Origin: Strigamia acuminata
Lineage: Eukaryota > Arthropoda > Chilopoda > Geophilomorpha > Linotaeniidae
Length of the DNA: 64,000 nucleotides
Direction: 5' to 3'
NCBI GenBank assembly: GCA_949358305.1
Contig: CASHSZ010000084.1
Span: 62,001-126,000, forward strand
Part shown: piece by piece, positions 9,120-19,720 of the stretch
How the letters are laid out: each line of letters opens with the position of its first letter
How positions within the stretch are numbered: the stretch's first letter is position 1
Notes under the pieces: model-generated
Seen by the model: only the letters and a program-made list of their open reading frames with translations
What the model was told of the DNA's origin: nothing
The model's database searches: none
Made by a program: the position numbers and the translations under genes

Positions 9120-10829
9120 ATGACGATCATGCAGTCGCTCATCGATATAGCGACAAATTACGCCAATAGATGGCGCTGACGACCAAAAGCGGCAAATTCG
9201 AATAGAATTTGTCACTTGACGTAAAACCACATAAAATACAACTTTTATGTGATTTTAAGGCAGAGAATCAACGTTATCTTATGTTTATGGCAATAAATAT
9301 AGATATTAGGTTGTTTTGTGGTAACTCTGCAAAGTTACCCCAAAACTAGGCCTAGGGGATTAAATCTCCCCCTCGCACCTGCTCCAAGCGTGGACCCCCG
9401 CGGATCAAGTTGAAAGACTTAATCCAAAAGTGTTCCTCGCTATCCAGTTCCTGTCCCGACCTAGCAGAGAGCTATGGTCTGCCCTGATGACCACCTGGAC
9501 TGAAAATGTGTCCTGAGTATCCCATCACCTGGACCAGTGATTGGGGGGATTTGCAGGACCATTGCTCTCATTGGAGCAATGGCCAAGCTATTGTTTTCCC
9601 CGAGTATATACTTCCTTGCAACAGGAAGTAGCTCGCTTTTGACCAGATATTTTGACTATATGTTTTCTTGAGCTCTTTCTACTACTTCGGTGTTATGTTG
9701 ATTGCGCAAACACAAGCTTGCCTGTTGATTGCGCAGCCAATGCCCCTTATACTGCGGGCCTATGAGAACATACATACGGCGTACACTTGACGTGGAGATG
9801 GGTGATATGATGCCTCCATGTCCGGGTGCCCGATGACGGCTGTGTGGCCGTGAGGAGATCAGGTCGCGGCGATGAGTAGTAAGAATCCCGTCGGGCCGGA
9901 TATAATTCAACAAGTGTTCCACAAGGCCTGCCAGTTACAGTAAACCACGGCTGCCGAACAGCGTGTCGAAAATGTAACATTAGGGTTGAAATAACTAAAC
10001 TCGGAAAAGTTTAGTTAGATTAAATCCCCAGCTAGTTTATGTCACAACTCAACATTGTGCATAAACACGGATACTTCTTTCAGAACTGTACAAAACTGAA
10101 GACTAGCTACATTAGCATTTACTTGCCAGTAAATGTGTAGCTAAATTGCCAACTTTATGTAAGCAGAATTATTACGAGTATTTACTGAAAAGTAATACTC
10201 TAATAAATACATCCATTACACGGAACCAGAAGTTATGATTGTAAACTCGCAACAGTTTACTCTCGTATGAAGAACCAATTTGACGTATCACACCAATTAT
10301 AAATGTCTTAAAACATTTATAAGAGGTCAATTGGTAAATGGCTCTCACAAGCCATTTAAACCAATAACCGCCCCAAGTTTGTGGCGATGCAGATACCGTC
10401 AACCGGAAGTCCTCGGATACTAACCTTTTCATTACAGATTTGAACCAGACCCCGATGTACAACTAGGACCAAATAATCATCCGATTCAGACGACATCTTA
10501 CCGACCCGATGAAGCCGACTTGATATTATCATAGCGCCGTTTAGGCGACTGTATGTATAGTTAATCGACCAATTTATGCAGCCAATTGTCGGCATAGTTA
10601 CTGTATAATGGTATTTCATGCAAATTGATTAATATAATCACTTCACGGTGATTATATTTATATATCAATAAACATGTTATGTCTTGATAACCGCATGTGT
10701 CATTATTTTACCCAGTTCACACTTTAGGTTTTGTCAATCCTATCTCTCAACTACTGAATAGATAGACTAGCTTGTTATGCCAAAATACACATTTTGAGCG
10801 GATAGCGTCATCGAAAGGTCATCGTCACA
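9120..10829 (+). repeat. 5' LTR of Gypsy-1
   Basis: Inner tips TGACGAT...ATCGTCA are inverted repeats. The LTR is packed with stem-loops of 7-16 bp, for example 9559-9582, 9609-9630, 9993-10016, 10104-10143, 10241-10260 and 10631-10658. AATAAA lies near 10668. No ORF of note. Confidence 0.95.
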
Positions 10830-12303
10830 CGTGGAGGTTCTACCGAGATAGGTTGCAAGCTAAAAGTGAACTGAGGTAAAATTTTGAATTTTGACATTTT
10901 TGTTGTAATTTTTCTTTACCAAGAAAATTATGACTGAGTTGTATTTTTTCTAACCAGAAAATTATGACTAAATGTCCGCGTTGTAAATCTTTCTTGAAAA
11001 AGAAATTTATAACTGTTTTATTCGTGTTGTGATTTTCTTTAACGAGAAAATTACGATTATTGATTTGTTTGTTGTATTTTCTCTCGAAAAAGAAAAATAT
11101 AATTACAAATTTCACAGTGTTGATAATATTTTAATCGAAATATTATTTGAATACTGTCTCCCGAGTCTAGTTGCATTTTTCTTGCAAGAAGGTGTAACAA
11201 ATAGACTACCGTACGTTATTTATTATTTTGCGAGAAATATAAATAAATGTGCCAGATGTTTGTTGGATCATTTCTTTTGAATAAAAAGTTTTTGACTCTC
11301 GAAAACAAACAGAAGTTTCTACAACTCGAAGAATTTACGATGCTGTCCATTGTTTAAGTTATTTCTAATCAAAATGCTTGAACTTTAACTTTTTGAAAGA
11401 AAAGTTAACGACACTTGGATGGTAGTCTGAAAAGGTCATATTTTCTCACCAAAAATGTGGCTAATGGTAGTATTTTGTGATTATTTCCCGAAAGGAAATA
11501 AAAACAATTTTCTCTTTACAAAGAGACTGGAGATTGTCAAGCAGCTGTGGAGAATGGGCGATTTTGACTTGTCTTAAAAAACAGGTTAATCTTGCTGACA
11601 AGAATGGCAAAGTTCAAATTCTCGAAAAAGAATTTGGACCAAAACTCAGTGGGTGGCATATCCAGAAAAGGAAATGCATTGTTGGGTGATGAATGAGTGG
11701 CACACGTAAAATGTGTCATTTTTTTCATTCGTCCAATCCCACTGAACGGATTAACACCCAAAAATTCCATTTTTTGGGAAGTGTGAAGACCACTTGCATT
11801 CTTGCATCCACACTGACTGGACGTCTCTTGACCACCATTTTGGACCGTGACCACCTTGTTCGTTTGGACCATTTTGCATCCGAAAAAGCCGTAAAGTTAA
11901 GTGTAATTTTGTTAAAACATTGTAGTTTAAAGCGCACCTTCCTAAGCGCTAGTTTAGTATAAAAAGTGTATTTTCATTTTTGTAGTTTAAGTGTGTTTTG
12001 CCCACACCAAGTTTAAAGAATCAGTTGTACTATTCTTTCTCTAGTTTTAATTTAGGCGTGACTGTTTCTCCGCGCTAGTGTTGTATTAAAATCCTTCGTA
12101 CTCCAATCTATTTTTTGGGCGTTAGTTTCTTGTTGTTTTTCGTGTACCCCACAGTACACGTTTTAACACCGAACCTATCGCCAATTTTTGTTGTTGTTCG
12201 ATTTTGTCGGTTACGTACTAAACGGTACGTAATCTCACACCGAATCTATCGCCAATTTTTCAACTTTTCACTTTGTGTTTTCATATTTTTGAACAAAAAT
12301 ATC
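10830..12303 (+). other. Gypsy-1 leader with tandem hairpin array
   Basis: 1.47 kb between the 5' LTR and the Gag ATG. Six units beginning GTTG at 10902, 10938, 10980, 11026, 11071 and 11119 each contain a (T)TTTCT-loop-AGAAA type hairpin. More follow at 11385-11408 (9-bp stem) and 11481-11501 (8-bp stem, CGAAA loop). It probably includes the packaging and primer-binding regions. No convincing ORF. Confidence 0.7.
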
Positions 12304-15300
12304 ATGACACATCATCGTAATTTATTCGACACCCTGAATCAAACGAGAGATCAGGAGGACGAGAATCAATCGCGGAACCAGCTTACTCCTATAACGGAGG
12401 AAAGCACGCAGTACGACGCCGACGAGGATTTGCGGGCGTATTGTCGCCACTTCAATTTAGATGTACGTTTCTTCGGTTCGCTGACCGAAGCCAAACAGTA
12501 TATGGCTCGCAATCAACAGCCGGGAGGTTCGTCCGACCGTTCCGGCCGATCAGCGGACGAGTTGGAACTGAACCGCGGAGGTATCAACGGAGGGCCGCCG
12601 GCAACTTACGAGAAGTCGCGTGACCCGCCACCCGCTCCACCTCCATTACGAGTCGCTAACCCTACTTCTCCAAGTAAGGAACAAACGACAGAACCACGTG
12701 CATCGACTCCAAAGTCAGATGAACTCCTACTGGTTGAACGTACGGACAACGTACAACGACCGTCTGTAGTGGACAAAGTCGCGAGCGAGTCGCAGACCAC
12801 CGTCCCTGAACGGCGAAATCAACCGCCTATTCCTGCACTCCCGCTAGTGTTGGAACAAGAAATTCCGCCGAGGAGGGTTGCTTATCCACCTAACCATCCC
12901 TCCGAAGCCATACGACGCTTCCAACAAGAAATTAGGGATCAAGCCCCAGCGCTAAAGACCCCTGTTGATTACGGGGCCCGGCAGGAATTTCCGACCAGAA
13001 ATTTTCCGGCCGATCCGATTGAACGCTTCCAACAACGAGTTCGCGACGAAGTACGAGATTTGGACCCAAATCCAATTCAACCTCGTACACATTTCGAGTC
13101 AACGCGAGGAAGGCCGAACTTGCCTGCCTTGCGTCGGGAGAAGTCGCCGTCGCCAATTATTCCCCGTGCTCAAATAGGGTATGAGGAATTTCGGCCGAAT
13201 TACGAAGATTATCGGACGAATCACGGTTACAACTCCCCCAGCCAGGGGAGATTCCGTCATTCCTCGCCACCGCGACCAGATGAGTTTCAACGCTCATATT
13301 CGCCACCTCCTGCAAGGGGGAGTCGAAGAAATGAGCCCCGTCCACCCCAGCCAGGGGGACAAGGGGGACAAGGAGGGCAAGGGGGACATCACGCCGATAA
13401 TCCCAACTTGCTTCCTCCCAGTTATTTTCAACGTTCATATTCTCCACCGCCACGGAGGGGAAACAGCGCGAGTAGCACTGCCCCCACCCTGTCGCAAGAC
13501 GACATGAACTTACTAGTTCAGAGATTGTCGGGAAATGTGCGAAATACCCAATCGCAACCGCAACCAAATAGGAAATTCATCTGTAAAGGAATAGAAATCC
13601 CAGCTTTTGAAGGAAAGCAGGAAGACGTGTCAAGATTTTTGGAAGTCGTGAAATCAGTTTCAATGTTACGAGAAATAACATTAGACAATATGGTACATGA
13701 AATCATTCCAGGTTATTTACTGGGCCATGCGCAAACATGGTTCAGGCAAGAGAAACGACGTTTCACAAGTTGGGAAATTTTCGAGGACGCTTTTCTAAGA
13801 CGTTTCGATCTCGTCCCGCTCACGCGAGCAAGACGACTGAAAAACGTAATCCAGAGAGCTGACGAAAGCTTATATGATTTTCTGTTGCGTTTTTCCAAAG
13901 CGCAAGGGAAAATTGCACCCGGAAGTAGAGAAGGTATAGACCACCTGTTCGATAATGTAACTGATGAAAGCTTTATGTTATTGATGAACAAGGACCTGTA
14001 CGGTGAAAGTACAGTCGAAGAAATCATTTACTTCGTGGGAAAACATCGCTGTATGTTTGAAAACAAAAAGCAACATTCGGCTCGTCTCGAGTTTGACAAC
14101 AGCGAATTCCCAGCATCCAATGCCTCGACAAAGGCAAAAGATAATAAATTCGCATCTAAACCATCACTCAAGAGTTCCACTGTCGGTTATGAACCAAATA
14201 CCCAAGTGGAAAGTGACATTGAAGTTGAAAGTGGAGACGAAGAATCGATGGAAACCATCTATATTAACCACATGGAGACCAAGTCCGGGAAGTGTTTTTA
14301 CTGTCATGAAACAGGGCACTTCAAACGGGAATGCCCGAAATGGCTAAATAAAAATAAAGCAGATTCCGCAAATAAACGTCCGGCGAGCTCACAAGCTATG
14401 CCCGATGATGTAAAACGGCCTAGACCTAACTGGGTTACGACCGAACTTTTGGACAAGAAACTAGGCGATTTACAATCGACATTGCAGTCGTCTCTTCAAA
14501 AGTCTCTTCACAGCTCAGTTACCGATCTACTTACAAAATTCTTGAAAGCTCCTACAAGCTCGATAGAGGGGGTTGAACCAACCATTCCAGCCCCCATTAA
14601 AACAGATCCATTTGATTTCTTGGACTTTTCAGATGATTTATTCGAATTATCTGGAAAATATCTGAAAAACCCGCCAGTTGAACTGGCAACCAAATTAAAT
14701 AAGGAACTATTCAAGTGGGACGACTTGAACCTTGATTTAATTCCTACAACAGAGCGCGTCAACAGTAATACTGGTGGCGTGATGGAAGGAATCGAGTCAA
14801 TGACGAAACAATTGGAGGGACTCAGCATCTTTAACCACGGTGGAAAGTGGAATGTAAAGAAGTTCAGTAACCTTCGACGTTTAGACCAACGCGGAGTTAC
14901 GGAATTTGTAAAAACACTGACCGCCCGACATTCTGATGACCCTCGTATGAGAGTTCAGATTGGAGGTCTGAAATTCAATGCGTTAATGGACTCTGGTGCA
15001 ACCCAGTGTTTCATTGGAATCCAATTGCTATCTCAAACTAATGCAGAACCCGATTATATCCAAGAATGTCCTCGGGGAATGCGAGTTTGTGCAGTAGGAA
15101 TTAGTCACGTGCCGCTTGGACAAATTACACTTTGTGTCAAGTGGGCAGACGGGCTAAAATATACACCGATCAACTTTATTATCCTGAAACATGGAGTGTG
15201 TGACCTTATCATTGGCCACAATTTCATGCGACGCGCCGGAATCGACTTAAGAGCGAAAAGAGGATCATTCACATGCGATTCCATGCCTGGATGGTCGGCT

Positions 15301-18300
15301 CCCTACGAAACTAGAGAGTCCGACTGTGAATTGGCACGTATCCGTACACTCGATGCTAATGGCGCCGAGACTCACACGCCTGCTGATTGGGCCGAAAAGC
15401 TTGTCGCAGACTGTGATAGTACGGACGAACGCAAGGACAAACTAAAAGCGGTTATTTTAGCGATAAAAGACGTTTTTAGAGACAAAGTAGGCTGTACCAA
15501 CCTTGCCAAGCATAAAATCACTTTGAAAAAAGATGCTAAATGGCGAGTCCAACCGTATCGAATGTACAACCCGGCCAAGAAGGCCATTATGACTGAATTA
15601 GTCGAGGAGTTGGAGGCCGATGATTTAATCGAGCCTGCAACTGGCCCCTACATCAGTCATCCCGTGATTGTAGCTAAGCCCAATGGCAAATATCGACTCT
15701 GCATCGATTATCGTTGGCTTAATGCAATTACGGAACTCGACACAATACAAATGCCTAGTATCGACCTGTTGATCCACAGTACGAATAAGGCCAAGTATTT
15801 CACATCATTAGATCTAACGCAGGGATATCATCAAATGGAGATGCAAGAGGAGGATCGTTGTAAAACTGCCTTCTACACACCAAAGGGAAACTATCAATTT
15901 AAAAGGATGCCCTTTGGTCTTTGCAATGCTCCGTGTTCTTTCCAGAACTTGATGAGCCGAGTGATGGGTGACTCGCTGCATAAGCATGTCCTCGTCTACT
16001 TGGATGATTTAATCATTTTTTCCCACTCCTGGAAGCAACATCTGGATGACGTGAAGGACGTGTTAGAAAAGCTCCATAAAGCTAATTTAACAATCAACAA
16101 AGCCAAATCAAAATTTGGGAGAACTTCACTAAAGTTCTTGGGTCATTATATCACACCGGAAGGTTTGAATGCTGACCCCGACAAAATCAAGTCAGTCAAG
16201 GAATTCCCCAAACCCACCTGTTCAAAGGATATACAGAGGTTTCATGGTCTGTCCAATTTCTTTAGGAAGTTTATTCCTAAACATGCGGATATCGCTCGAC
16301 CACTCACCTCAATCATGCATAACAATGCTGCTTTTGTGTGGGGTAAGGAACAGATAGACGCATTTGAGAAAATCAAAGAGATTTTGTGCGATAAAAAACA
16401 AGTTTTGCATATGCCCGATATGTCAAAACCTATGTTAGTAATGACTGACGCGTCCCATACAGGGCTCGGTGCAGTCCTCTGCCAGGATGTCGAAGTGTTT
16501 AACGAAAAAACACAGAAAATGATGATGGTCCCAAAACCCGTTGCTTATGCGAGCCGAGTTTTACGAGGGGCTGAAGAACGTTATTCCACTCCCGAACTGG
16601 AATGTTTGGCAGTTGTGTGGGCAGTTGATCGCTTCCGCCCATACTTGGAATACACGACGTTCACGCTGGAGTCGGATGCGCAAGCGTTAGGCTGGCTAAT
16701 GAGAACGCCAGAACCATCCGGCCGATTTGGTCGCTGGGCAGTAAAAATCCAGTGCGGAGCATTCAAGATTGTGTTCAGAAAAGGCGCCCTGAACCAGGTA
16801 GCCGACGCTCTTTCAAGAGCGCCGTTATCTGCGATGGACACGCCTATTACCGACTACATTGAGCCGGTAGAAATTAATCAATTCTATCCTCTATGGACCG
16901 GTAATAAGAAAACTCAAGTCATTCCAGTAGAAGGACGACGTCACTTTCTAACGAATGTGAATGTTCGTTTTAACGATTTCTCCGAATTAAATGAAGAAAA
17001 TTCAAATAATTCTGGAGAAAAGGGGGAAGTGAATGAGAAAGGCAAAACGAAACATCAAACAACAGTATTTAGTGCATTAACCGATGTACTAAATCAAGTT
17101 CCCCCAACCCGAGCCGAAATAATCGCAGAACAATTATTGGATGATGATTGTAAAAAGATTATGGCCCACTTGAAGTTAAGTGAGGAAGATCAAGAATTAG
17201 AGACAGATCTAGACTGGCTAAATACCATAGCTGGATACTGTTTGGATGAAAGTGGGGAGGACGGTAGTAAAATGCTCATTTTCTTCCGTCCCACCTTTGA
17301 AGAGGAGTTGAACGACTCCGGAAATGGATTTAAGGCCGTGATTCCTAAATCTCTTGTAAGAAGAGCTTTATTTGCCTGTCACGGTCACCCCCTTTGTGGA
17401 CATGCAGGTATGAGCAAGACTCTGGAAAGAGCGAAGCTCATTTATTACTGGCCAAAGATGACTAGGGATACGCGCAACTATGTCCGTGGTTGCCCGCATT
17501 GCCAGCAGTACAAGCCGAGCCAGCACCGAAAACATCGAGCGGCTTACACGCCGCATAATATGACGAATCCATGGGAAACCGTGAGTATCGACTTGATGGG
17601 CCCCAAGCCCGCTGGTCGATCGAAGTTACAATGGATATTAGTGATAATAGACCATTGCACCAAATGGGTTGAAGTATTCGCGTTGACAAAGGCCTCTAGC
17701 GAGAGCATTGTCAACAAGATGAGTGACGTTTTTCATCGTTGGGGTTACCCCAAAAAGATATTGTCGGATAATGGAAGACAATTCGTGTCTACTGTCTATA
17801 GTGATTTTTGTAAAAAACATCACATAGACATGGCACATGTCAGCCTCTATCATGCCTCGGCTAACCCGACAGAAAGGGCTAACCGTGACTTGAAGATGAT
17901 GCTGGCAATTTATTCTGATGTGCACTCTCACTGGCCACGATTCTTGAACGAATTCGCGTTTGCCACGAGAACGGCCATCTCGGATGCAACCGGATTTAGC
18001 CCGATGATGCTGAACACGGGAAGAACGGTACCACTACCATTCGATCCACGTATGGTGGAACACGGGGTAAAGTTTGATAAAAACAAACCCGAAGAATACG
18101 TACATGGCATGCTGGATGTGCTTAGAAGAGCACATCAAGAAATGCACCGGAAAATCCAGGAGAATTATGTCCGACATGACAAGATTCACCGCAACAAATA
18201 TCACATTTGTCAGTATGCTGTTGGCGATCTAGTCTGGAAAGCTACACATATATTGTCAAATAAAGAAAAGGGAATCACCGCTAGTTTCGCCGAAAAGCGA

Positions 18301-18669
18301 GACGGCCCCTGGGAAATCACAGCAGTATTAAAACGAGGCTCGTATTCATTACGAAAAGTTGCCGATGGATCAATTGAGAAATCAATTAATATCCAGGATT
18401 TGTCACCTTATATCCCGTCATTTCCGGTTGAAGCTTGGTCGGAAAACCAAACTGAAGGCAGTGAGGGGATTCATCCAACACCAAATTGGATGGACGAACA
18501 CTTCCCTGCCTCGCAACAGGCAGAAGAAGACGTTGTCCCCATGGAAACGGAGGATACCGTCGAAAACGATATTCTCCAACCCCCGGATAAGCTTGTAATC
18601 GGATCGGATTGGATCCGCAAATCCGCGGATCGGATCGGATCGGATGCGGATGCGGATTCTTTTAAATGA
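12304..18669 (+). CDS. Gypsy-1 Gag-Pol polyprotein, 3' end disrupted
   Basis: I start at the ATG at 12304; an upstream extension is open but leader-like. Order: Pro/Arg-rich N-terminal region; retrotransposon capsid-like segment (~430-580); CCHC knuckle CFYCHETGHFKREC (~663); aspartic protease with DSGAT (~896); reverse transcriptase with the YLDD catalytic box (~1231); RNase H starting TDASHTGLG (~1380); integrase with an HHCC zinc domain (HGH..CPHC, ~1692-1740) and DDE core (IDLMGP, SDNGRQF, PTERANRD, ~1760-1856); then a C-terminal chromatin-proximal segment (DLVWKATHILSN). Gag and Pol share one frame with no frameshift. The last ~25 codons before the stop at 18669 come from the inserted hAT-like element, not from the retrotransposon. 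It is related in sequence to Gypsy-2 Pol. All catalytic motifs look intact. Confidence 0.93.
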   Translation: MTHHRNLFDTLNQTRDQEDENQSRNQLTPITEESTQYDADEDLRAYCRHFNLDVRFFGSLTEAKQYMARNQQPGGSSDRSGRSADELELNRGGINGGPPATYEKSRDPPPAPPPLRVANPTSPSKEQTTEPRASTPKSDELLLVERTDNVQRPSVVDKVASESQTTVPERRNQPPIPALPLVLEQEIPPRRVAYPPNHPSEAIRRFQQEIRDQAPALKTPVDYGARQEFPTRNFPADPIERFQQRVRDEVRDLDPNPIQPRTHFESTRGRPNLPALRREKSPSPIIPRAQIGYEEFRPNYEDYRTNHGYNSPSQGRFRHSSPPRPDEFQRSYSPPPARGSRRNEPRPPQPGGQGGQGGQGGHHADNPNLLPPSYFQRSYSPPPRRGNSASSTAPTLSQDDMNLLVQRLSGNVRNTQSQPQPNRKFICKGIEIPAFEGKQEDVSRFLEVVKSVSMLREITLDNMVHEIIPGYLLGHAQTWFRQEKRRFTSWEIFEDAFLRRFDLVPLTRARRLKNVIQRADESLYDFLLRFSKAQGKIAPGSREGIDHLFDNVTDESFMLLMNKDLYGESTVEEIIYFVGKHRCMFENKKQHSARLEFDNSEFPASNASTKAKDNKFASKPSLKSSTVGYEPNTQVESDIEVESGDEESMETIYINHMETKSGKCFYCHETGHFKRECPKWLNKNKADSANKRPASSQAMPDDVKRPRPNWVTTELLDKKLGDLQSTLQSSLQKSLHSSVTDLLTKFLKAPTSSIEGVEPTIPAPIKTDPFDFLDFSDDLFELSGKYLKNPPVELATKLNKELFKWDDLNLDLIPTTERVNSNTGGVMEGIESMTKQLEGLSIFNHGGKWNVKKFSNLRRLDQRGVTEFVKTLTARHSDDPRMRVQIGGLKFNALMDSGATQCFIGIQLLSQTNAEPDYIQECPRGMRVCAVGISHVPLGQITLCVKWADGLKYTPINFIILKHGVCDLIIGHNFMRRAGIDLRAKRGSFTCDSMPGWSAPYETRESDCELARIRTLDANGAETHTPADWAEKLVADCDSTDERKDKLKAVILAIKDVFRDKVGCTNLAKHKITLKKDAKWRVQPYRMYNPAKKAIMTELVEELEADDLIEPATGPYISHPVIVAKPNGKYRLCIDYRWLNAITELDTIQMPSIDLLIHSTNKAKYFTSLDLTQGYHQMEMQEEDRCKTAFYTPKGNYQFKRMPFGLCNAPCSFQNLMSRVMGDSLHKHVLVYLDDLIIFSHSWKQHLDDVKDVLEKLHKANLTINKAKSKFGRTSLKFLGHYITPEGLNADPDKIKSVKEFPKPTCSKDIQRFHGLSNFFRKFIPKHADIARPLTSIMHNNAAFVWGKEQIDAFEKIKEILCDKKQVLHMPDMSKPMLVMTDASHTGLGAVLCQDVEVFNEKTQKMMMVPKPVAYASRVLRGAEERYSTPELECLAVVWAVDRFRPYLEYTTFTLESDAQALGWLMRTPEPSGRFGRWAVKIQCGAFKIVFRKGALNQVADALSRAPLSAMDTPITDYIEPVEINQFYPLWTGNKKTQVIPVEGRRHFLTNVNVRFNDFSELNEENSNNSGEKGEVNEKGKTKHQTTVFSALTDVLNQVPPTRAEIIAEQLLDDDCKKIMAHLKLSEEDQELETDLDWLNTIAGYCLDESGEDGSKMLIFFRPTFEEELNDSGNGFKAVIPKSLVRRALFACHGHPLCGHAGMSKTLERAKLIYYWPKMTRDTRNYVRGCPHCQQYKPSQHRKHRAAYTPHNMTNPWETVSIDLMGPKPAGRSKLQWILVIIDHCTKWVEVFALTKASSESIVNKMSDVFHRWGYPKKILSDNGRQFVSTVYSDFCKKHHIDMAHVSLYHASANPTERANRDLKMMLAIYSDVHSHWPRFLNEFAFATRTAISDATGFSPMMLNTGRTVPLPFDPRMVEHGVKFDKNKPEEYVHGMLDVLRRAHQEMHRKIQENYVRHDKIHRNKYHICQYAVGDLVWKATHILSNKEKGITASFAEKRDGPWEITAVLKRGSYSLRKVADGSIEKSINIQDLSPYIPSFPVEAWSENQTEGSEGIHPTPNWMDEHFPASQQAEEDVVPMETEDTVENDILQPPDKLVIGSDWIRKSADRIGSDADADSFK

Positions 18670-19270
18670 TCCGCCTGCGGATTCGCTTGCGGATCGGACG
18701 GGTGGCTAATCCGCGCAACCAATCCGCGGATCGGATTGGCCAAATCCGCGGATTGATCCGAACAATCCGCAAATTTTTTTCACTTTGTTAAAAACGAGAA
18801 AATAAACAAAAAAAAGCCAACCGGCGCACGCAGCGACTAACAAACAATCAAAAAGGCCTAAAACCGAACCGGGCGACTAAACACCTGCCTTTTTCTCTTT
18901 CACCGGTCATGATTAATTCATAAGCGTAGGGCCCAACGCCCTTCTCCCGACGCCGCCGATCGTCGCCTGACGCCGTCGATCGTCGCCCGACCTGTTTCTC
19001 CGTCTCTCCCCACCCAACGGCACCGGCGAAGACATACAGGTTTGTAATGTTGACGGGAGAACGAGAAAAAGGCGGGTGTTTAGTCGCCCGGTTCGGTTTC
19101 GGTCTTTTTTTTATCGTTTAATAAACGTTTATTCATCGCTGGCTGCGTGCGCCGGTTGGGCTTTTTTTTGTTTATTTTCTCGATTTTAAGTAATTTTGAA
19201 TGGGGAATTTAATTGTTCAAGCAGGGAGTAGTGGCTAACATGGCTGTGTGTTGTTTGCGCCAAAAAAAAA

Positions 19271-19307
<37 letters not shown>

Positions 19308-19480
19308 CCGCAATTGATCCGCAATCCGCGGATTGATTGCGGATCGGATCGGATCGGATCGCATAGGCCGATCTGGGCATGCGGATCGGATGCGGATCCG
19401 CATTTTTCGATCCGCACTATTTTCGGATCGGATGCGGATTGGCCAGAAATCCGATCCGATCCGATCCGATTACAAGCTTA
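18588..19480. mobile_element. hAT-like foldback element nested in Gypsy-1 pol
   Basis: 893 bp flanked by the 8-bp duplication CCCCCGGA (18580-18587, 19481-19488), diagnostic of hAT-type insertion. Ends are perfect inverted repeats beginning TAAGCTTGTAATCGG. Some 190 bp inside each end consists of reiterated GGATCGGAT/GCGGAT hexamers, like the subterminal transposase-binding arrays of hAT elements. Inner arms at about 18784-18905 and 19054-19195 are also inverted, making a long palindrome around 18.98 kb. Poly-A and poly-T runs are present. There is no transposase, so it is non-autonomous. Confidence 0.9.
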
Positions 19481-19720
19481 CCCCCGGACGAAGTCGTTGA
19501 GGGAGTTATCGAAAATAACGAACTTGAACATATAAAGAGAAGAAATAAAAAATTATTACGGGCTGAAAGACGTTCTAAACGAACTCCTAAGCCTAATCGA
19601 CAATTTAGCGATGATTTCGTGCAAAAAATGCAAGAAATAAGCATTTCCGAAAAGAATATTTATTTCACGAAACATGCACACCTCTACTTTGAAGAGACGA
19701 CTCATCCATGCTATTTTTAA
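19481..19720 (+). pseudogene. Displaced C-terminus of Gypsy-1 Pol
   Basis: Directly after the 8-bp duplication the original pol frame resumes (PPDEVVEGV...) and runs about 80 codons to a stop at 19720, including a basic RRSKRTPKP stretch typical of gypsy Pol tails. The nested element therefore separates it from the rest of the gene. Confidence 0.85.

Noticed and set aside
18600-18780. GGATCGGAT-rich DNA as a simple satellite
   Set aside because: It is bounded by perfect inverted repeats with an 8-bp target duplication and recurs inverted at 19310-19480, so it is the subterminal part of a transposon.
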